NCBI GenBank assembly: GCA_013397845.1
Contig: VZTG01009144.1
Coordinates: 5,383 to 69,382 of the forward strand
DNA from: Melanocharis versteri
Lineage: Eukaryota > Chordata > Aves > Passeriformes > Melanocharitidae
Length of the DNA stretch: 64,000 nt
Reading direction: 5' to 3'
The position numbers and the translations under genes were made by a program. Shown piece by piece: positions 59,119-64,000 of this stretch. The notes under the pieces were generated by a model. That model ran no database searches. It saw nothing but the letters and a program-made list of their open reading frames with translations, and was not told where the DNA came from. How positions within the stretch are numbered: position 1 is the first letter of the stretch; each line of letters begins with the position of its first letter.

Positions 59119-59226
59119 TTTAATGGTCAGGAAAGAAAACCTGTTGAGTCTGGAAAGATCACGCAGCCGAACTCACCCAAATTCCAGCAGAAGCTCTCTC
59201 AGGACAACTTAGAGACAACATCTGAG
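59113..59226 (+). CDS. Candidate internal coding exon, unidentified protein
   Basis: A 114-bp segment is bounded by a strong acceptor (TTTGTTTTCTTTTTCCAG at 59095-59112) and a GAG|GTAAC donor at 59226/59227. It is open in one frame, phase 0 at both ends, and gives 38 residues starting QGFNGQERKPVES and including PNSPKFQQKLSQDNLE. The composition (Q, E, K, S, P, N; hydrophilic) looks like a disordered linker in a signalling or scaffold protein. The acceptor is a CAGCAG (NAGNAG) tandem, so a variant starting at 59116 would drop one glutamine. Because the length is a multiple of three, the exon could be skipped without a frameshift. Codon use is mixed and no repeat covers it. I do not recognise the protein. 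No partner exon was found in the window, so the flanking introns would exceed 4.7 kb downstream and probably tens of kb upstream. A chance splice-like open block is the alternative. Confidence 0.5.
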
Positions 59227-62200
59227 GTAACTTCAGCCTGGCCTGCCCCTATTGCACACAAGCCACCAGAGCCACTACAGCTTAGTTCAGTGGGAATCGA
59301 CCTCACTATTTATTTTTGAGGTTGTCTGAAAAGTGGATTTAGCCCTATCTTTTGATTTTCTCCCTATCCTTGCATTGGCGCAGTCGCAATCTCTTCGATT
59401 TTCCAGATGGGCAAAAGTTCCACATGGATTTGAGGTGGAGGCATTTTCCTTTTCACGTTTTCTGTTTCAAAATAGTTCCTACTCCGCTGTGGGGTCACAA
59501 AATGAAACATTTCTGCGGGGACAGGGGTGAAGAGCAAGAGGGACAGTTTGTAGGATGGCAGGGCTCAGATGAACAGTGAGGAAAACAGGGCTGGGGAAAA
59601 ACAACCTAAACAGAAACAGAAAAGACACAAAGGTTCAGCTGAGGAGAAAGCTGAGTTTATAATCAAAGCATTTAGTTGAGCCTAAACTTGCTCCTAAATA
59701 CAACTTCAGCTGTCCCCGACCCTTTGTGCCCCAAACAAGGGGTAGAGCTGCTGTGGGGTGCTCCTGCTGCTTCCAGAGGCTGCGAGCTCAGGGCCCCCCC
59801 TCGCCAGGTACATCCCCAGAGGGAGGGGAGCTTCTCTGCCTGCCTTAATCCTCAAAGTGATGATGCTCCTGTGAGTTTCATGACATCAAACGCTGGGAGG
59901 GGAGGGGAGGGGGTAATTAGTGCCCCAGTGACTGCAGAGTCGTCAGCAAAACGCTGGTTCTGAGCACCAGGCTTTTAATGGGTCATGAGGAAATGGTGTG
60001 GGGCTGGTGGAGAAGTCTCTGCTCAGCAGGAGCAAGAGAAATGGACCAAATGAAACACTGTAATGAAATATCAGTGAAATGTCAGGCAGTTTGGGGAGGG
60101 CTGTGCTCATCTCCAGGCCTGGGTGCAGCTGCAGTGGGAATGGTGGGGCTCCCTGGCCTCTCAGACCCTCTTTCCTATAAATCCACACCTATCTTCACCT
60201 TCAGAGATTTTTTTTGCATATCCAGGCACATATTTCTGCTCATTCTTTACTTTTAGAATGGTCTGAAAGAGAAATCCCAAGGACCTTGAAGCTCTGGAAC
60301 GGGCTGGTGAGGGATGGTGTGAGCACGGGAGGCACCCCACATCCACTGGACTGGCCTTTCTCACCCAACCCTGATGAGTCCAGGAAGAATTCAATATTGA
60401 CAGGCCAATCTCCACATTCCAGGCTCGGGGCATCTCCGTTTTCCCAGAAATCCAAACCACTTTTCTCAGCTTTTCTGACTTCCCAGCTGAAGTGAGTGCT
60501 GCTTGTCATCTGTAACCCAGCATGGGACACCCCCGGCCCAGGGCTGCACTGAAACACAGTTATCCCTCACTTTATGGGACTTTTGTACAACCTTGCACCC
60601 ACAATTAAGGCAATTCACTGAAATGAATAATAAATACATCGATTTTTGAGGTGAGAAGGGACTTTCTTGGTTTTCTCATCTGAATTCTTGGTCTGGCTCA
60701 ATCTAAGGTGAAGGATTGCACCCTGAGGAGCCTCTGTCTGGCCCAGAGTATGGAGCTGGACCTGAAAAAGCATTCCTACCTTTCAGAAATACCTTCTCCT
60801 GGCTTTAGGCCTTCACACCTCTAGATAAGGGTATCACTGGAGATTTTGGGCTGGTTTTCAGCTGGATTTGTTGGGCTTCAGCTTTGAACAGCTATGGTTT
60901 GATCAGACAGGTCCATAAATGTTTCCCTTATATCTCTGCTTTCTGTAAAGATTCAAGTTATTCTTTAACCTCCTCTCTGTTCAGGTAAATGACCTTTGTC
61001 CCTTTGGATGCTCACAATTTTATTGGCCTTGAATACAGTTAAATTACTCAAGATCCAAAAGGAAAGTCTCCACTGGCCTACGTGTGGTCAAAATTCCTGG
61101 TTGTTCTCGCCACTCGAGCTATCCGTGATTACCTCATACAAAAAATGACACGGACCTGGTAGATCCAAGGGAAAATAAAATGTTCACCTGATCCTTTTAA
61201 CCTAATTCAATTTTCCATGGCCCCCACACAAAGACAGCTGTGGTTTTTCTACTCACTCAGAACAATTTGTACAACGGTGCAAGGAAAGTTGCCCCATCTG
61301 GTAAACTCCTTGCTGAACAAGGGTGGATTTATTGTTGCTATGTGATTCCTTAATCCCTTCGTATTGTTTGTGATGTGGGACTGGATGAACACAACTGAAA
61401 CACAGGGTTTAATTACATCCAGAGGCTTTTGATGCTCTAAAGAAAGGAGAAAGACTCGTGGAGTTAAGAACTAGGCCAACAGCAGGTGGGAGCTTTTAAG
61501 GCTTCTTCTTGAGCACATGATTTGGGTTTCCCCACAGGCACCCCTGCTAGAAAAAAAAATTAATCTGTCATACACAGGGACTGGATTCAGAGCAGGTTAT
61601 GTGCCATGAGACAGCAGCAGCTGAGTTTGGGGGGATTTAATCAAAACCAAGTGCCAGCCCTTTGCAAATCAATGGCAATATCTCACTGCATCCTACACCC
61701 TAAATTAATCTGGAATATTTATTTATTTTCAAACCAAATCAGGAGTGCAAACAATAACTTGATGCTGAAAGAGAGGCACAAATTGTGGATTTGGAGTCCA
61801 TGGAGCATTTTCTTCTCTGCTGAGTTATTGCTGAGAGGTGTTTCTCTTTCCATTTGCACCCACAGCACACTCACGTGTCCCCCTGACAGTGGAGATGCTC
61901 CTTTATTTTCACGTGTCATGCAGGCAGGGGAAATGATGCCTTGAAGCTGTAAAGTGCAAATTATGCAGCAAAAGCAGCCAGCAATCAGAAAAATAGAATT
62001 ACTGTAGCAGTTACAATCATGGAAACACTGTCACATTCTCAGGGCCTTGTTTCCACCATCCAAACCATCCTGGCTACACTTGAAGTACAGTCAAAGAAAT
62101 GACATTTCCTATTCTCTAATCCATTATTCACCAAAAACCAGCACGGAATGAAAACAGAAGTGCAAACATCTGTTTTCAGGTTCCATCTTTTTGGAGGTCT

Positions 62201-64000
62201 GATTCCTCTGAAGAACTTAAAGCCAGAAGTCAAACATCATAAATAATTAGACAAAGGGTGCTGAAAATTACAGGAGAGTCAGGAGTGTCTCCAGTGCCTT
62301 TATAGATATCTTTGATATTCCTTTCTTTAAAAAGCATTGGCTTTCAGGTAAGAACATCATTTAACATAAGCAGCTGCTCTGATCTATTTCAAATTCCCAA
62401 GCAGGCTAATATTTAAACTGCCTGATCAATTGTGTCTGCTTCTATATCTTCTGAATCACAAATAAAAGGCATTTTTGCAGTATTAAACAGAGTTTCTTTT
62501 GTGGAGATCTCCCTCTGCAAAGGGAGAATAGTTCAGCTTTCGGTGTCTCACTCAGACATTTATGATAGGACAAATGAATTCTGCCTGAGATGTCCACAAT
62601 AACCAGCAGCTACTGGAAGAATAAATCTCTGCATCACATTTCTGCATCCCACAGCAGATGAAATATGCAGGATAAGTACATCAGAATGCATCAACTCAGC
62701 AAGGAAACAGCTTCAGCCACAGCACTTAAGTGGTCTAATAGAAAGATGAGATATTTTTGGCTGAATTTTGCCTTCAGTAACATCTGTAAATACATGTGGT
62801 TTCTTGAAAGAAAGCAGAGCCTTGTAAATATTTCGGCTGTGCATTATCCCATCTGATAGTAAATCCGTGTGTGACTTGCCACTTGTCCTCTTGAACGGGT
62901 GACTTTGCAGATGAGGAGCACAGTCCATTGTCATGAGAATTATACAGAAAAGGATTTGTGGTGTTGGACACCGACAGCCCCAAACCCCACATCCCACAGC
63001 CGCCAGACTGCGAGGCTGCGGAGAGATTCCACTGAGCTGGATTTTTACAAGGAGATCTCTCTCCTTCCTCCTGTGCCATGAAGATCATGAAGGGCTTTAC
63101 GTTGTCACTTAATCCGACACCGAAAGGAGTCAAGTCCGGCTCAATCACTGCTGATTAAATTCTGGTTTTCCTCAGCAGAGGGAGCTTGAGTCTGCAGCAA
63201 GAGCTGCCGCCTTCCCTTGGGCTCGTTCTGCTCAGCGCCCTGGATATCCGCAGGTAAAGGAGGAGAGAGATCCTGGCACCTGGAAACAGCTCGGGAAAGC
63301 CGCTCATCCCTCTGGATCAGAGGAACATCGAGTTCCATCCGTGTCGAGTTCCATCCAACATCGAATCCAACCTGTGCTGGATGCACCCAACCCACTGCCT
63401 GCTCCAGATGAGCTCTGCGAGGGGTTCGGGTCAAAGAGCAGCCTGAGGTGGGGGTGAAACCATGAGAAAAGTGGCTTTGCACTGCTCCTAGCCAGCACTG
63501 GGTGAAACCAGAGTGAATTTAAGTAGCTGAAGGTCTGAACTGAACCAGGGGTGGGATTAAGTACCCTCAGTGCCACCCCTTGGGAACTGGGGTTGAGGAT
63601 ATGGCTTTTCATGGAGCCAGCCATGCTGAGAAAGCTGGGACAGGGAATCAGTAAAAAAAAACCAGATTTCTTCGGAGTTTTTCTCACTGCAGGTTGGCAC
63701 AGCAATTCTCAAAGGTTGTTCTAGAATGCATCTGCCCCCCGAGCACTGTTTGGGGAATCAGAGGGGCTCCAGAGCGAGGGCCAGGGATGTGTTCACCCTG
63801 CTGGGAGCCCACGGGCTGGCACTGACCATTCCTCCAGCTCCCTGCAGGGCCCAATCAAGGGATTGCTGCTTCACCCAGAGCAAATCACAGCTCCCAAGCA
63901 GCTCTCTCCAAAATCCTGCTGGTTTTGGATCTCAGGGCCCCTCGGAGGGTGGCTCAAAGCCACCCCTGGCAGTGACAGGAGCCGGGCAAGGCACTCTTTC
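59227..64000. other. Non-coding DNA after the exon candidate, likely intron
   Basis: No further exon, RNA gene or clear interspersed repeat is recognised in 4.8 kb. A G-rich run (GGGAGGGGAGGGGAGGGGG, 59895-59913) has quadruplex spacing. A 17-bp imperfect repeat of GAGTTCCATCC lies near 63329-63356. The open frames at 63141-63482 and 63304-63705 (minus) lack motifs. Confidence 0.45.
59895..59913 (+). repeat. G-quadruplex-type GGGGA run
   Basis: GGGAGGGGAGGGGAGGGGG has four G runs of three or more separated by single A, a compact plus-strand quadruplex pattern. Confidence 0.92.

Noticed and set aside
62650..62770. Another ancient CR1 RT piece (GCAGATGAAATATGCAGG motif)
   Set aside because: Only one short block resembles the LINE. 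The neighbouring blocks are absent, so the match may be chance.
1..64000. tRNA genes, rRNA, CRISPR arrays, operons or origins
   Set aside because: No cloverleaf with intact A and B boxes, no spaced identical repeats with unique spacers, and no bacterial gene organisation was seen. tRNA-like motifs are only MIR-type SINE heads.

Overview
The window reads as avian nuclear DNA from a stretch that is intronic or intergenic. The best evidence for a bird is the interspersed repeats. There are several 5'-truncated CR1 LINE tails that end in the (ATTCTATG)-type 3' terminus and belong to at least two subfamilies. There are also old CR1/L3-like and MIR-like relics of the kind kept in amniotes, and young solo retroviral LTRs. 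Interspersed repeat density is low, as in birds. The LTRs would fit a songbird, but that is an inference. No bacterial, organellar or viral gene layout is present. Apart from one exon candidate, the long open frames look like chance openings, tandem-repeat frames or low-complexity tracts.

Layout. 1-6 kb: unique DNA with two short CR1 tails. 6.06-6.43 kb: probable ancient CR1 3' end. 11.25-11.45 kb: a near-identical ~100-bp duplication split by one N. 14.4 kb and 23.9-24.4 kb: CR1 tails, the second being the longest clear copy. 31.27-31.89 kb: a 101/102-bp minisatellite with an alternating two-unit order, next to a TATA/GC-box motif cluster on the minus strand. 33.8 kb: MIR-like SINE. 36.0-36.4 kb: solo LTR with a 6-bp target duplication (ERVK-like). 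37.5-38.0 kb: solo LTR on the minus strand with a 5-bp target duplication (ERVL-like). 40.2-41.4 kb: two CR1 tails and a G-rich 10-bp minisatellite. 45.3-46.3 kb: decayed CR1/L3-like reverse-transcriptase region. 50.77-50.88 kb: an LTR with intact ends and target duplication whose interior is replaced by a single N. 54.6-54.8 kb: ATT microsatellite, GGGAT array and a 42-bp repeat. 57.0 kb: a pyrimidine tract with a 38-base assembly gap. 57.5-58.6 kb: MIR-like relics.

The only coding feature I can support is a 114-bp, phase-0 exon candidate at 59113-59226 on the plus strand. It has a strong polypyrimidine tract, a NAGNAG acceptor and a GT donor. I do not recognise the protein. If it is real, much of this window is intron of that plus-strand gene.

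Nothing here is convincingly a new biological system. The items most worth a check are the exon, the hidden LTR element at 50848, the minisatellite with its adjacent promoter-like module, a 67-bp duplicated segment at 48.7 and 52.0 kb, and a perfect 13-bp hairpin at 23.1 kb. All repeat-family names come from recall of consensus features, without a database search.
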